A DNA stretch of 64,000 bases from Photobacterium toruni (lineage in GTDB: Bacteria; Pseudomonadota; Gammaproteobacteria; Enterobacterales; Vibrionaceae): positions 2,728,001-2,792,000 of the forward strand of contig NZ_AP024854.1 in assembly GCF_024529955.1 (NCBI RefSeq), given 5' to 3'. Shown piece after piece: positions 49,384 through 63,100 of the stretch. Under the pieces are notes generated by a model. The model saw only the letters and a program-made list of their open reading frames with translations, searched no databases and had not been told where the DNA came from. The stretch's first letter is position 1. Each line of letters opens with the position of its first letter. Position numbers and translations under genes: made by a program.

Positions 49384-49410
49384 AAAGGGACCATTACGGT
49401 CCCTTTTTTT
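49384..49410 (+). terminator. terminator of the CNNM gene
   Basis: AAAGGGACC-ATTAC-GGTCCCTTT followed by TTTT. Confidence 0.9.
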
Positions 49411-49453
49411 ATGAGTATTATTTATGATAATCGCAACGGATAATCATGATTGA

Positions 49454-50758
49454 TCAATGGCTTTCCACACAATAATTATAGCCACTCATACGACTAACAA
49501 CCCACCCCAACATTAACACCAAGACAGTCGGTAAAACCCAACCCGCATAATAATGATATAACGGTAAATGTGCATTTAAAGCGTTATCAATAGCTGTTGG
49601 CATGACACCCAGAATATGAGCCGCATCAACACAGCCAAATAATGTCGCCGTAGCCACAACCGTTAATACTGCAGCTTGAGATAATTGATGACGTAACGGC
49701 GCAATCAATAACAACGCAATCGCAATGGGATGCAATGCGACAACAACAGGCAATGTCACCTCTAATAACTGCGCTAAGCCAACATTCGCAATCAAACCCG
49801 ATAGCACCATAATTACCCATACACTTTTAGGGTAAGTCACACGACTAAAACTACGGCTGTAAAATTCACTCCCCGCAGTGGTTACGCCTATTGCGGTTGT
49901 TAAGCAGGCCAACACTAACACTGAACCTAAAATAATCGTTCCAAAAGCACCAAAATGAGCATTAGTAAAGGCAGTAAGAATTTCACCACCGTTTGCAAAA
50001 CCAGTACCTAAATTAGCACTAGTGACACCAATATATGCCAATGATAAATACACTAACGCCATTGCAGTGGCATACATTAGAGCAGCGATAAACGTATATT
50101 TAGCAATTGCTTTCGGGCATTTAACCCCCATACTTTCTATTGCTCTGAAAATGACCCATCCAAAGCCAATCGAGCCCAATGCATCCATAGTCATGTAACC
50201 TTGAGTCATACCTTCAGCCATTGCACCCGTAGCATAAGGACCTGATGCAATTTCAACCTGACCGGATGGATATAACAGTGCGACAACAGCCATAATCGTT
50301 AAGATCGTTAATAACGCCGGTGTCAGCCATTTTCCTAGCGTATCAACCAACTTCGCAGGATATAGTGAAAATAAAATCGCCACTAAACAGAACACCGCAG
50401 AAAAAGGGATTAACCCACTATCACCAATAAACGGCGCTAAACTAAATTGGTAAGCAACGGTAATTGTACGAGGAATAATAAAAGCAGGGCCAATAACAAT
50501 AAATAACATCACCCAAAAACCTGTCGCTAATGGTTTAGGTAATGCGGCAGTTAAATTATCCGATCCACGTACCCAAGCCACAATCACTAGCGCTATTGCA
50601 GGTAAGCCAACTCCTGTTAATAAAAAGCCCACCATACCATTAAGAAAATTATCTCCAGCTTGGTAACCTAAATAGGGCGGAAAAATTAAATTACCTGCAC
50701 CTAAGTACATGGCAAATGTCATGAAGCCTAAGGCGGCGATATTACGGGCACTTAACAT
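49454..50758 (-). CDS. brnQ: branched-chain amino acid transporter BrnQ
   Basis: LIVCS-family Na+ symporter importing leucine, isoleucine and valine. Length is 434 aa with about 12 hydrophobic helices. It starts MLSARNIAALGFMTFAMYLGAGNLIFPPYLGYQAG; the AGNLIFPP segment is diagnostic. IIPRTITVAYQFSLAP, LGSIGFGWVIFRAIESMG and GVTTAGSEFYSR are further matches. AAGGA lies 6-7 nt before the ATG. A 38-codon Val/Leu/Ile-rich leader peptide ends 107 nt upstream, suggesting control by branched-chain amino acid supply. Convergent with the CNNM gene. Confidence 0.95.
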   Translation of the reverse strand: MLSARNIAALGFMTFAMYLGAGNLIFPPYLGYQAGDNFLNGMVGFLLTGVGLPAIALVIVAWVRGSDNLTAALPKPLATGFWVMLFIVIGPAFIIPRTITVAYQFSLAPFIGDSGLIPFSAVFCLVAILFSLYPAKLVDTLGKWLTPALLTILTIMAVVALLYPSGQVEIASGPYATGAMAEGMTQGYMTMDALGSIGFGWVIFRAIESMGVKCPKAIAKYTFIAALMYATAMALVYLSLAYIGVTSANLGTGFANGGEILTAFTNAHFGAFGTIILGSVLVLACLTTAIGVTTAGSEFYSRSFSRVTYPKSVWVIMVLSGLIANVGLAQLLEVTLPVVVALHPIAIALLLIAPLRHQLSQAAVLTVVATATLFGCVDAAHILGVMPTAIDNALNAHLPLYHYYAGWVLPTVLVLMLGWVVSRMSGYNYCVESH

Positions 50759-50826
50759 AGTATTCCTTGGTTATTACTTTGCAGCTTGGAGAAAACGAGA
50801 CGGGATGTAGAGTGGTTTATCCTGCT

Positions 50827-50870
50827 AGCTTGCTCACAAGCTGACAGAAAAATAAGTATGGCCTGTCAGC
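50827..50870 (-). promoter_or_regulatory. alternative hairpins at the end of the brnQ leader
   Basis: Hairpin A pairs GCTGACAG (50870-50863, overlapping the leader stop) with CTGTCAGC (50847-50840). Hairpin B is AGCTTG-TGAG-CAAGCT (50842-50827). They share bases 50840-50842, so they cannot form together. No T-run follows B, so the output may be translational or Rho-dependent rather than intrinsic termination. Confidence 0.5.
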
Positions 50871-50982
50871 CTTGAATAAGATTCAAAGAGAGCAGGAGGA
50901 GCGAAATCATCATTGATTTGTGATTAGCAACAACAGTAGGACCGAAGCAAGATACAACAACGTTTACAGTAGAATATTTCAT
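50866..50982 (-). CDS. candidate brnQ leader peptide, 38 aa
   Basis: ATG 50982 is preceded by TGGAGG at ideal 6-nt spacing, one of the best ribosome binding sites in the window. The peptide begins MKYSTVNVVVSCFGPTVVAN and contains a run SMMISLLLLSLNLIQG before the stop. It has 6 Val, 6 Leu and 2 Ile among 38 residues, including VNVVV, TVV and LLLL. It is upstream of brnQ, a transporter for exactly these amino acids, and downstream of a promoter. This resembles the ilv and leu leader peptides that sense charged tRNA levels. It has no homologue I can recall. Inferred role: regulation, not a functional product. Confidence 0.65.
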   Translation of the reverse strand: MKYSTVNVVVSCFGPTVVANHKSMMISLLLLSLNLIQG

Positions 50983-51044
50983 ATTTGCCTCCATCTAACG
51001 AACAGACCACGAATGGCGTAACGGCAGTGCTACGCAATAGTCCT

Positions 51045-51074
51045 GTTATAAACGCCAATGGGTTACAATTACAA
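51045..51074 (-). promoter_or_regulatory. possible promoter of the brnQ leader
   Basis: On the minus strand TTGTAA (51074-51069), 18 bp, TATAAC (51050-51045). Transcription would start about 55 nt before the leader ATG. The rest of 51075-51290 has no supported gene. Confidence 0.5.
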
Positions 51075-51290
51075 GAGCCAAAACAAAATAAGTGGAATGG
51101 CGTAAACTTTACTCTCCAAGCAGTCATATTCACTGCTTTTAAAGTTTCAAATCAGCATAAACAACTGATACGAATTAAACATTTTATTAACATTAAATAA
51201 CGGCTATTTAGTTCATTCATAACGCACTGTTTTATTCATTACAGTTCAAAGAATAATCAGCTCAAATTATGCAATAAATAACATCAGATA

Positions 51291-51320
51291 AAAAAAAAGA
51301 AGCCATCGGCTTCTTTTTTT
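51291..51320 (-). terminator. terminator of yjaG
   Basis: AAAAAAAAGAAGCC-AT-CGGCTTCTTTTTTT with long T-runs on both strands. Confidence 0.88.
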
Positions 51321-51340
51321 ATTGAATTAATAACTAACAA

Positions 51341-51931
51341 CTAGTTACATTCAATACCGATATTACTGATTGGCTCATCACGTAATTCAGCACGTAAATC
51401 TTTTATCAAGTCAATATCACGACGCTCTGCTTCTTTTAGCGCGCGGAAAATTTCCCACTGAGTATCCCACTCAGCGCATACTGCTTCATTTTGTTTTTGA
51501 TTATCGTTAGTAATTTCAATACCGGTTTGTGCAAACTCTAAATCTGCCACGGTTTCGGCAGATAAAGCACTTAACTTAACGACCGTTTCCAACATCAAAT
51601 CACGATCCAACATTGCATGTAGAAGATCAGCTAAGGCAACACAAGCATCAATCGCAGGACGCACAGCATATAGATCGTAATCATTTTCACTTGGTACCAT
51701 GTCTTCTAACTTTTCAAGCTGACTTTCAAAGTTAATTTTGGCATTTTTAACCGTGAGGATCTCCCACACGCTATCTAAGATCACTCGGTAACGTTGACCA
51801 TCTGTAAACTGTGTTTCAGCACAGAAAAAAGCGTAGTTCGGATACATACGCTCACATAACGACACCATAAAAGTAAGATGTTGCCAAGGTTCTAATTTTT
51901 CTAAACGTAACTGGATTGGATTCTTAAGCAT
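51341..51931 (-). CDS. yjaG: YjaG family protein (DUF416)
   Basis: Cytoplasmic, mostly alpha-helical protein of 196 aa and unknown function. DUF416 features: LRLEKLEPWQHLTFMVSLCERMYPNYAFF at the N-terminus and the acidic helix LYAVRPAIDACVALADLLHAM near residue 105. In E. coli yjaG precedes hupA; here brnQ and the CNNM gene have come between. Divergent from the dehydrogenase gene with about 67 bp between starts. Confidence 0.9.
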   Translation of the reverse strand: MLKNPIQLRLEKLEPWQHLTFMVSLCERMYPNYAFFCAETQFTDGQRYRVILDSVWEILTVKNAKINFESQLEKLEDMVPSENDYDLYAVRPAIDACVALADLLHAMLDRDLMLETVVKLSALSAETVADLEFAQTGIEITNDNQKQNEAVCAEWDTQWEIFRALKEAERRDIDLIKDLRAELRDEPISNIGIECN

Positions 51932-51998
51932 GGGATAATCTACAGTAGTGATTTAGGTTGAAGTTTACTTGATAAACGAAGGCTACAAAAGGAAAAGC

Positions 51999-52910
51999 AT
52001 GATCAAAGTTAAGATCGTCTCTCGCCAACAGCAACGTTATGTACAATTACTGACTAACGCACAGCTACCACAGCTGGAAATAACGGAAGATCCGCAACAA
52101 GCAACAGTGTTACTTGCTGATCCTCCTTTAATTGCGCCTCATTTAGCAAAATATCCACATTTACAATGGCTACAATCCACTTATGCAGGTATTGATACGC
52201 TCATTAGCCCTGAGATCAGACAAAATTATCAACTCACTAATATTCGCGGTATCTTTGGCCCTCTGATCGCCGAATATATTGTAGGTCATATTATCAACCA
52301 CCAACGTCATTTTCCTCGCTATAAGGCACAACAACAGCTATCACATTGGCAATCACATCCTTACCAATCCATGGTGGGTAAAACCATGGTCATTATCGGT
52401 ACCGGCACCATCGGGCAGCACTTAGCAAAGGTTGGAGCCGTATTTGGCTGCCATATCATTGGTGTTAATCGCAGTGGTATCACCGTCAGTACTGATTTTC
52501 AGCAAACTTATGCCATCACAGCCTTAAATACCGCCCTGACTCAAGCTGATTATGTGATTTCCACCTTGCCTGCGACCACTGACACTAATGATCTTTTTGA
52601 TCAAGATAACTTTAGCCATTGCAAAAATATGCTATTTTTCAATGTTGGTCGTGGTAACGCTGTTAATGAACAAGGGCTACTAATGGCATTGGAGCAACAA
52701 CATATCGCTCATGCTTTTATTGATGTATTTAAAATAGAACCTCCCACGCCAGATCATCCCTTCTGGCACCATCCAAAGATCACCATTACGCCACACATCG
52801 CAGCAGAAAGCTTCCCAGAACAAGTATTTACGATATTTAAAGCTAACTACTTACGTTTTCAACAACAGCAAAAACTTAACTATCTTATTGATTTTAAAAG
52901 AGGTTATTAA
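51999..52910 (+). CDS. D-isomer-specific 2-hydroxyacid dehydrogenase
   Basis: NAD(P)-dependent oxidoreductase of the GhrA/2-HADH family, probably acting on glyoxylate/hydroxypyruvate-like substrates; the exact substrate cannot be told. The start is ATG 51999 (MIKVKIVSRQQQRYVQLLTN) with AAAGGA 6 nt upstream. Length is 303 aa. Rossmann motif IIGTGTIGQHLAKVG near residue 131. Catalytic residues: Arg in NVGRGNAVNE, Glu in KIEPPTPDHPFW and His in ITPHIAAES. The first 100 residues (LQWLQSTYAGIDTL) form the substrate domain. Confidence 0.9.
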   Translation: MIKVKIVSRQQQRYVQLLTNAQLPQLEITEDPQQATVLLADPPLIAPHLAKYPHLQWLQSTYAGIDTLISPEIRQNYQLTNIRGIFGPLIAEYIVGHIINHQRHFPRYKAQQQLSHWQSHPYQSMVGKTMVIIGTGTIGQHLAKVGAVFGCHIIGVNRSGITVSTDFQQTYAITALNTALTQADYVISTLPATTDTNDLFDQDNFSHCKNMLFFNVGRGNAVNEQGLLMALEQQHIAHAFIDVFKIEPPTPDHPFWHHPKITITPHIAAESFPEQVFTIFKANYLRFQQQQKLNYLIDFKRGY

Positions 52911-53025
52911 TAGATTAGACCACTAACTATTAACCTTGTCATTAAGATACATCTTGATAACAATAACGATCCTAGTAAGATCATGCTTGCTTCGTCTGTC
53001 TTTTTAGCATCCAGAAAATAATGAT

Positions 53026-53055
53026 AAAAAAAACCACACCGCAATGGTGTGGTTC
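53026..53055 (-). terminator. terminator of hemE
   Basis: On the minus strand AACCACACC-ATTGC-GGTGTGGTT is followed by TTTTTT. Confidence 0.9.
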
Positions 53056-53110
53056 TTTATCAACCTTGAGTTTGCAATACACTGTTTAAAGTGTATTTCT
53101 AAAACATGGG

Positions 53111-54178
53111 TTATTTATGGTATGGCTTTGATAATTCATGTACAGCATCAACAAATACACCAGCATTTTCAGGCGGCACGTCAAGATGAATACCATGGCC
53201 TAAATTAAATACATGACCAGTACCCGTATCACCAAAACCTTCTAAGATAGTCGCGACTTCTTGGCGAATACGTTCAGGCTGAGCATAAAGAACCGATGGA
53301 TCCATATTACCCTGAAGAGCAACTTTATCGCCCACACGACGTTTTGCATCGCGAATATCAATTGTCCAATCTAAACCAATCGCATCACAACCCGTTGCTG
53401 CAATTTGCTCAAGCCACATGCCACCATTTTTAGTAAACAGCGTCACAGGCACACGACGACCATCATTCTCACGAATTAAGCCATCAACAATTTTATGCAT
53501 GTAACGTAATGAGAACTCATTGTAATCACGAGGGGTTAACACACCGCCCCATGTGTCAAATACCATTATCGCCTGCGCACCCGCTTTGATTTGAGCATTT
53601 AAATACTCAATTACGCTATCGGCTAATTTATCAAGCAATAGATGAAGAGTTTGAGGCTCGGCATACATCATTTTCTTGATCTTAGTGAAAGCCTTAGAGC
53701 TACCACCTTCAACCATATACGTTGCCAGCGTCCATGGACTACCAGAGAAACCAATTAATGGTACTTCACCTTGTAGATCGTGACGAATTTGACGTACCGC
53801 ATTCATCACATATTGTAATTCACCTTCAGGATCTGGCACACCAATGCGTTCTACATCGGCTTTACAGGTAATCGGATGACTAAATTTAGGACCTTCACCA
53901 GCTTCAAAATAAAGCCCTAATCCCATCGCATCAGGAATGGTCAAAATATCAGAAAATAAAATGGCAGCATCCAATGGAAAACGTTTCAAAGGCTGAAGCG
54001 TAACTTCACTGGCTAATTCAGCATTTTTACATAGCGACATGAAGTCACCAGCAACACCACGTGTTGCACGATACTCAGGTAGGTAACGGCCAGCCTGACG
54101 CATCATCCATACAGGTGTGCAATCTACGGGCTGCTTTAGCAATGCACGTAGATAGCGGTCATTTTTTAATTCGCTCAT
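53111..54178 (-). CDS. hemE: uroporphyrinogen decarboxylase
   Basis: Cofactor-free enzyme decarboxylating uroporphyrinogen III to coproporphyrinogen III in heme synthesis. The start is ATG 54178 ([20 protein letters not shown]), because GGAG lies 6 nt upstream and E. coli begins [10 protein letters not shown]; the ATG at 54190 contains that binding site. Length is 355 aa. Signatures [19 protein letters not shown] near residue 22 and [20 protein letters not shown] near 140; the Asp in [13 protein letters not shown] is catalytic. Conserved order with nudC and rsd. Confidence 0.97.
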   Translation of the reverse strand: MSELKNDRYLRALLKQPVDCTPVWMMRQAGRYLPEYRATRGVAGDFMSLCKNAELASEVTLQPLKRFPLDAAILFSDILTIPDAMGLGLYFEAGEGPKFSHPITCKADVERIGVPDPEGELQYVMNAVRQIRHDLQGEVPLIGFSGSPWTLATYMVEGGSSKAFTKIKKMMYAEPQTLHLLLDKLADSVIEYLNAQIKAGAQAIMVFDTWGGVLTPRDYNEFSLRYMHKIVDGLIRENDGRRVPVTLFTKNGGMWLEQIAATGCDAIGLDWTIDIRDAKRRVGDKVALQGNMDPSVLYAQPERIRQEVATILEGFGDTGTGHVFNLGHGIHLDVPPENAGVFVDAVHELSKPYHK

Positions 54179-54262
54179 TTGAGACTCCATGGGTTAATTC
54201 TGGGTCATATTGTAACACTCATTAATCTTAACAACCGAGTGCAATTATTTACTGACCGTTGA

Positions 54263-55054
54263 TCAATGCTGATCATTTCCATCATTAATCAACAAAGTAG
54301 TATCGATAAGTCGTCGTGCAATAGTTCCTAACGGTGCAATCTCTGGTAATTTATCAGCGGTGGCCCACATTGCATCGGTTAATTCTTCATAATCAGGTTT
54401 AATCTCACCAGCCGCATAATCTGCAATAAATCCTAGCATTAAATTAGATGGAAATGCCCATGGCTGACTATCAAAATACCGAATATTTTTTACCGCAATT
54501 CCAGTTTCTTCTAATACTTCACGAGCCACACATTGCTCTGCCGTTTCACCCGGTTCAATAAAGCCGGCAATCACGGTATACATACCGGTTTTATGACGCG
54601 GATGTTGAGCTAATAATAAGTGGTTACCTTTTCGCACAGCAACAATGATACAAGGCGATACTCGCGGATAATGAAGACTCTCACAGCCAGAGCAATGCAT
54701 CGCTAGCACTTTAGTATCTAATTGCAGCGGATGACCACAATGACAACAAAAGCGTTGAGTTTGGATCATATAAGCTAATTGAATAGATCTACCAGCCAAC
54801 GCAAACAACGCGTTATCACCCCCTAATAATGCTCTTAGATTAAAAAAATCAGCCTCATTAAAGCCATTTTCATCAACTAACCAATACACAGGAATAGAAT
54901 TAAAATAGCCAATAATTCGTTTAGTTGTTGTATTACAAATAAGTTGCTCACTTAAACATAAAGGCAACTCCCCGTTTTGTAACAACAACTTGTCATTTCT
55001 AGTCACACACCAATAGGCCAATTTCTCATTTTTTAACATTTTTATTACTTTCAT
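54263..55054 (-). CDS. nudC: NAD-capped RNA hydrolase NudC
   Basis: Nudix enzyme that removes NAD caps from RNA and hydrolyses NADH. Length is 263 aa. A zinc ribbon (CCHCGHP ... CSGCESLHYPR, about residues 98-123) precedes the Nudix box GFIEPGETAEQCVAREVLEE and TGI near residue 160. It is followed by the diagnostic SQPWAFPSNLM. Starts at ATG 55054 or 55039 are both possible. In conserved order hemE-nudC, divergent from rsd. Confidence 0.94.
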   Translation of the reverse strand: MKVIKMLKNEKLAYWCVTRNDKLLLQNGELPLCLSEQLICNTTTKRIIGYFNSIPVYWLVDENGFNEADFFNLRALLGGDNALFALAGRSIQLAYMIQTQRFCCHCGHPLQLDTKVLAMHCSGCESLHYPRVSPCIIVAVRKGNHLLLAQHPRHKTGMYTVIAGFIEPGETAEQCVAREVLEETGIAVKNIRYFDSQPWAFPSNLMLGFIADYAAGEIKPDYEELTDAMWATADKLPEIAPLGTIARRLIDTTLLINDGNDQH

Positions 55055-55187
55055 CCTTGCAGCGACGTAAATTTACTGGCAATCTAAACTTGAAACGGAA
55101 TATTTATCCGAAACCATATCTCTTATATCAAGAGCCGGATCGCACAAGCATCCAATTAAGATGCTGATAGATCATGAGGATGTGCTC

Positions 55188-55667
55188 ATGCTAAGTAAAT
55201 TTGAACAAGTTAAAAAAGAATGGGGCGGCCATAACGATGTTATTGATCAATGGCTAATGATGCGCCAACAACTGCTGATCGATTACTGTAAGCTAATCGG
55301 TATCACTCCCAATGATGATAATCGTCATTTACCTACCGCGTCCAAGCTATGTTTATTTAGTGAAGATCTTGTTGATTATATTTCAGCCGGTCACTTCAAG
55401 ATTTACGATAACGTAATGGCACGCTGGCATCAAACAGGCTTTTCACCCACAGAAGAAATGTCTGCCCTCTATGTGAAAATCACCCTAACCACCGAGCCTT
55501 TATTAAATTTTAATGATCGCTATGGTGCTATTAATGATAACGACCCATTAGATACCCTTGATAATGATTTATCACAGATTGGTGAATTAATGGAATCACG
55601 CTTTGCGCTAGAAGATAAGTTGATTGAATTAATCAGTGATAGCCTTGCTTGTCCTCCTGGTGCTTAA
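55188..55667 (+). CDS. rsd: anti-sigma70 factor Rsd
   Basis: Regulator of sigma D: sequesters sigma70 in stationary phase. The start is ATG 55188 (MLSKFEQVKKEWGGHNDVID) with GAGG 8 nt upstream; the ATG at 55161 has no binding site. Length is 159 aa, all-helical. Family motifs: WGGxxxxIDxWLxxRQxLLxxYC (here with LLIDYCKLIG), LCLFSEDLVDYISAGHFKIY and the acidic C-terminus ESRFALEDKLI. Divergent from nudC as in E. coli, next to rpoC. Confidence 0.94.
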   Translation: MLSKFEQVKKEWGGHNDVIDQWLMMRQQLLIDYCKLIGITPNDDNRHLPTASKLCLFSEDLVDYISAGHFKIYDNVMARWHQTGFSPTEEMSALYVKITLTTEPLLNFNDRYGAINDNDPLDTLDNDLSQIGELMESRFALEDKLIELISDSLACPPGA

Positions 55668-55783
55668 CCACCAGCATCAATAGCAATATCACTCATTAAT
55701 TATTGTGGCAGTAACCTTGCTGCCACCTATTTCTGCACACCTCGAACCTTATAATTATTCTCAAATCCCAAATAGCAGCCAAT

Positions 55784-55810
55784 AAAAAAGGCACCCCGAA
55801 GGATGCCTTT
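55784..55810. terminator. terminator of the rpoBC operon
   Basis: On the minus strand AAAAGGCATCC-TTCG-GGGTGCCTTTTTT (one G-T pair, UUCG tetraloop). It also works for rsd from the plus strand. Confidence 0.92.
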
Positions 55811-55831
55811 TAGAATCAGTCACGATAAGAA

Positions 55832-60049
<4,218 letters not shown>

Positions 60050-60078
60050 ATTCGGCTCCTGTGAGGAGTTGACCCATA

Positions 60079-60103
60079 AAGGCGCCAGGACTACTGGCGC
60101 CTT
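60079..60103 (-). other. rpoB-rpoC intergenic hairpin
   Basis: GGCGCCAG-TAGTC-CTGGCGCC with flanking A-T pairs, followed only by TTTATGG on the minus strand. A terminator-like element between rpoB and rpoC, probably partial or a processing site. Confidence 0.6.
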
Positions 60104-60150
60104 CATATTTATACCGGAGTAACTAATAAGTATAGGTGACTAACCTAAAT

Positions 60151-63100
60151 TTATTTGTCTTCCAGCTCGATGTTGATACCCAACGAGCGGATTTCTTTCA
60201 ACAATACGTTGAATGATTCCGGCATACCAGGTTCCATACGATGATCACCGTCAACGATGTTTTTATACATCTTCGTACGGCCGTTAACGTCATCTGACTT
60301 AACGGTTAGCATTTCTTGAAGGGTGTACGCTGCGCCATATGCTTCAAGCGCCCATACTTCCATCTCACCGAAACGCTGACCACCGAACTGAGCTTTACCA
60401 CCCAGCGGCTGCTGAGTAACAAGGCTGTAAGAACCGGTAGAACGGGCGTGCATCTTGTCATCAACCAAGTGGTTCAGTTTAAGCATGTACATGTAACCAA
60501 CAGTTACAGGACGCTCAAACGGGTCACCAGTACGGCCATCAAACAACTTCAGCTGACCAGACGTTGGTAGATCACCAAGTTGCAACAACTCTTTGATAGA
60601 TGATTCTGGACAACCATCAAATACAGGCGTTGCAATAGGTAGACCTTTACGAAGGTTTTGTACAAGTGTACGTACTTCTTCGTCTGATAGTTCAGCAATG
60701 TCAACCTTCTGGCGAGTATCACCAAGATTGTAAACACGTTGTAGGAAGTTACGGAACTTATGTAACTCCTGCTGTTCTTTCAGCATATCGTTAAGTTTGT
60801 CACCGATACCTTTCGCCGCAAGACCTAAGTGAGTCTCAAGGATCTGACCGATGTTCATACGAGACGGTACACCCAATGGGTTCAGAACGATATCAACAGT
60901 CTGACCTTTTTCATCGTATGGCATGTCTTCAACAGGGTTGATCTTAGAGATTACACCCTTGTTACCGTGACGACCTGCCATCTTATCACCAGGTTGAATG
61001 CGACGACGAACAGCTAGGTATACTTTAACAATCTTAAGTACGCCAGGTGCTAAGTCATCACCCTGAGTGATTTTACGACGTTTAGTTTCAAACTTCTTAT
61101 CGAACTCAGCTTTCAGTTCATCATACTGTTCTGCAAGCTGTTCCAATTGGTTTTGTAAAGATTCGTCGTCAAGCGTTTGTGCAAACAACGTATCGCGGTT
61201 CATTGTAGAGATTTTCTCTTCGCCGTAACCTGCAGATAGTAGAAGCGTACGAACACGAGCAAGAAGACCACCCTCAAGGATCTGGAATTCTTCTGTGATA
61301 TCTTTCTTCGCTTCTTTCAGCTGCATCTCTTCAATTTCAAGAGCACGCTTGTCTTTCTCAACGCCATCACGAGTAAATACTTGTACGTCAATGATCGTAC
61401 CAGTAACACTACCAGGAACACGTAGAGATGAATCTTTAACGTCAGAAGCTTTTTCACCAAAGATAGCTCGTAGAAGCTTCTCTTCAGGTGTTAGTTGTGT
61501 TTCACCCTTAGGTGTCACTTTACCAACTAGGATGTCGCCACCCTTCACTTCTGCACCGATGTAAACGATACCTGATTCGTCCAACTTAGAAAGCGCTGCT
61601 TCACCCACGTTAGGGATATCTGCAGTGATTTCTTCAGAACCTAGCTTCGTATCACGCGCCACACAAGAAAGCTCTTGAATGTGGATAGTAGTGAAACGAT
61701 CTTCCTGAACTACACGCTCAGAAACTAAGATGGAGTCTTCGAAGTTGTAACCGTTCCAAGGCATGAACGCGATACGCATGTTTTGACCAAGCGCTAGCTC
61801 ACCAAGGTCTGTTGAAGGACCATCAGCAAGCACATCACCACGTGCTACTGGCTCGCCAGGTAGTACGGTTGGACGCTGGTTAATACATGTGTTCTGGTTA
61901 GAACGAGTGTACTTAGTTAAGTTGTAGATATCGATACCGGCTTCACCAGGAATCAATTCGTCTTCGTTAACTTTGATAACGATACGAGAAGCATCTACAG
62001 ACTGAACCTGACCGCCACGTTTAGCGACAGCCGTAACACCTGAATCAACACCGATTTGACGTTCAATACCAGTACCAACTAAAGGCTTATCAGAGCGAAT
62101 AGTAGGAACTGCCTGACGTTGCATGTTCGCACCCATAAGGGCACGGTTAGCATCATCGTGTTCTAGGAACGGAATAAGCGATGCCGCCACAGATACGATC
62201 TGGTTTGTTGCAACGTCCATGTACTGAACATGGTCGCGTGGGTGCAAACCTGAATCGCCACTTTGACGTGCAGTGATCAATTCGTCAGCAAAAGAACCAT
62301 CTTCGTTAAGCGCGGCGTTTGCCTGTGCAATAACGTATAGACCTTCTTCAATCGCTGATAGGTATTCAATTTGATCTGTTACTTGTCCATCAACAACTTT
62401 ACGGTAAGGTGTTTCCAAGAAACCGTAAGAGTTACAACGCGCAAATACAGCTAGCGAGTTGATTAGACCGATGTTTGGACCTTCTGGAGTTTCGATAGGA
62501 CATAGGCGACCGTAGTGCGTCGCGTGTACGTCTCGAACTTCAAAGCCAGCACGTTCACGAGTCAGACCACCTGGACCAAGCGCCGAGATACGACGTTTGT
62601 GAGTAACTTCTGACAGTGGGTTGTTCTGGTCCATAAACTGTGACAACTGAGAAGAGCCAAAGAACTCTTTCACTGCCGCAGAAATTGGCTTCGCATTGAT
62701 TAGATCTTGCGGCATGATTGCATCAAGATCGCCTAAACTTAGACGTTCTTTAACAGCACGCTCAACCCGAACTAAACCTACACGGAATTGGTTTTCAGCC
62801 ATTTCGCCAACAGAACGAATACGACGGTTACCAAGGTGATCGATATCATCAACCACGCCTTTGCCGTTACGAATATCGATCAGCTTACGCATAACATCAA
62901 TGATGTCATCATGGTCTAGAATACCAGAACCAGTGATTTCATCACGAAGTAGAGAGCTGTTAAACTTCATACGACCAACAGCAGAAAGATCGTAACGATC
63001 TTCTGAGAAGAACAAGCTTTCAAATAATTGATCAGCTGCTTCGCGTGTTGGTGGCTCGCCAGGGCGCATCATGCGGTAGATTTCTACCAATGCACTCAAA

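Noticed and set aside
50924..51200. 69-71-aa ORFs on both strands over the brnQ leader
   Set aside because: They lack binding sites; the 38-codon ORF with GGAGG in a different frame explains the region better.
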